This document shows positions 27,879 to 28,342 of a stretch of 28,342 nt of DNA, in pieces. The notes beneath the pieces are model-generated. The model was given only the letters and a program-made list of their open reading frames with translations, was not told where the DNA came from and did not search any database. The position numbers and the translations under genes are program-made. Numbering within the stretch: the first letter of the stretch is position 1; every line of letters begins with the position of its first letter. Source of the stretch: a bacterium. GTDB lineage: Bacteria; Patescibacteriota; Minisyncoccia; UBA6257; Brennerbacteraceae. Where the stretch lies: positions 1 through 28,342 of the forward strand of contig DAIDAW010000003.1 in the NCBI GenBank assembly GCA_027310425.1. Direction: 5' to 3'.

Positions 27879-28342
27879 TTACGATTTTTTGATTTCGCGG
27901 ATGCCATGCATATACGGGAGCAAAACATCGGGGATTTTCACCGAGCCGTCCGCTTGCTGATAATTCTCAAGAATTGCCAAAAAAGGACGAGATGACGAAA
28001 GTGCGGTGTTGTTCAGCAGATACGCGAATTTCTTTTCGCCTTTTGCGGTTTTATACCGCACGTTCAGCCGGCGCGCTTGCCAATCAAGGAAATTCGAAGC
28101 AGATCCTGTTTCGGCCCACCGTTTTGATCCAGGCAGCCACGCTTCCAAGTCGAAAGCCCGATATTTTCCCGGAGCCATGTCGCCGGTGCAAATCTGAATT
28201 ATTCGGAAAGGCAAGCCAAGGTCTTCATGAATCTCTTTAGTAATAGCAAGCATTTCTTTTTGGAGGTTATCGCTTTCTTCAATATCAGCCCTCGAAAGCA
28301 CGACCTGCTCTATTTTCATAAATTCATGAACCCGGTAAAGGC
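27879..28342 (-). CDS. serS: Seryl-tRNA synthetase, C-terminal part (cut by window edge)
   Basis: The frame is open through the window end, so the N-terminal tRNA-binding coiled coil and motif 1 are outside. The class II motif 2 tail is visible (LYRVHEF then EQVVL). Motif 3 follows as SASNFLDWQARRLNVRYK, then LLNNTALSSSRPFLAILENYQ-type sequence. In typical SerRS this last part reads NGSGLAxGRxLxAILEN; here the glycine before the arginine is replaced by serine (SSSR), with the arginine kept. The ATG at 28319 is internal to the gene and is not the start. It heads the minus-strand run that continues with the FtsQ-like gene. Confidence 0.93.
   Translation of the reverse strand, partial: LYRVHEFMKIEQVVLSRADIEESDNLQKEMLAITKEIHEDLGLPFRIIQICTGDMAPGKYRAFDLEAWLPGSKRWAETGSASNFLDWQARRLNVRYKTAKGEKKFAYLLNNTALSSSRPFLAILENYQQADGSVKIPDVLLPYMHGIREIKKS

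Noticed and set aside
1..28342. UGA recoding (genetic code 25)
   Set aside because: Several well-defined genes end in TGA at family-typical lengths (gltX, FKBP), so TGA is read as stop.

Overview
The window looks like a chromosomal segment of a Candidate Phyla Radiation (Patescibacteria, Parcubacteria-like) bacterium. This is inferred from the gene set rather than from a marker tree. There are small, divergent housekeeping proteins, a short DnaX, a HerA/TraD-like ATPase with a long N-terminal region of the kind common in these genomes, several short envelope proteins with one membrane anchor, and two tRNA genes without encoded CCA. Several genes end in TGA (gltX, the FKBP isomerase, the first minus-strand gene), so UGA is a stop and the recoded Gracilibacteria/Absconditabacteria table does not apply. 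No rRNA, insertion sequence, prophage or CRISPR array was seen.

Layout. At 1-220 is the tail of a membrane protein on the plus strand, closed by a terminator. From 310 to 8761 the minus strand carries cell-envelope and core genes: a small secreted protein, an M23 murein hydrolase overlapping gltX, murG, ftsW, and secD-secF. Between murG and ftsW, on the plus strand, lies an unassigned structured RNA with its own promoter and terminator (about 5094-5217). From 8850 to 9821 come two orphan small proteins and tRNA-Lys. From 9826 to 12918 is a minus-strand operon: FKBP isomerase, small coiled-coil protein, M16 peptidase, YbaK-type deacylase and HD hydrolase. From 13105 to 15637 are a GlcD-like flavin dehydrogenase and a peptidoglycan-binding protein. 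From 15658 to 18852 are two overlapping secreted or anchored proteins, an AlkA-like glycosylase, and a divergent anchored protein with four cysteine-bounded repeats. From 18877 to 20503 are small membrane proteins, a YwbE-family protein and tRNA-Gln. From 20632 to 22359 is an ECF-like sigma factor with a membrane-anchored DUF5667-like partner. From 22426 to the end the minus strand carries dnaX, a 43-residue cysteine-rich ORF, and the run serS / FtsQ-like / acidic linker protein / TraD-HerA-like ATPase / GtrA.

How the genes work together. MurG, FtsW, the M23 hydrolase and the FtsQ-like protein serve peptidoglycan synthesis, remodelling and division. SecDF, the FKBP and the M16 peptidase serve export and protein quality control. 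GltX, SerS, YbaK and the tRNAs serve translation. The sigma/DUF5667 pair is a likely envelope-signal module. The TraD-like ATPase with its two small partners is the best candidate here for a poorly described machine.

The most striking non-coding pattern is promoter placement. At six protein genes a -10 hexamer lies exactly 6 or 7 nt upstream of the start codon, so the mRNA should begin at or next to the A of ATG. At tRNA-Lys the -10 lies 7 nt before the mature 5' end. Other genes, mostly small accessory ones, have an AGGAGG Shine-Dalgarno sequence instead. This suggests two initiation modes side by side.
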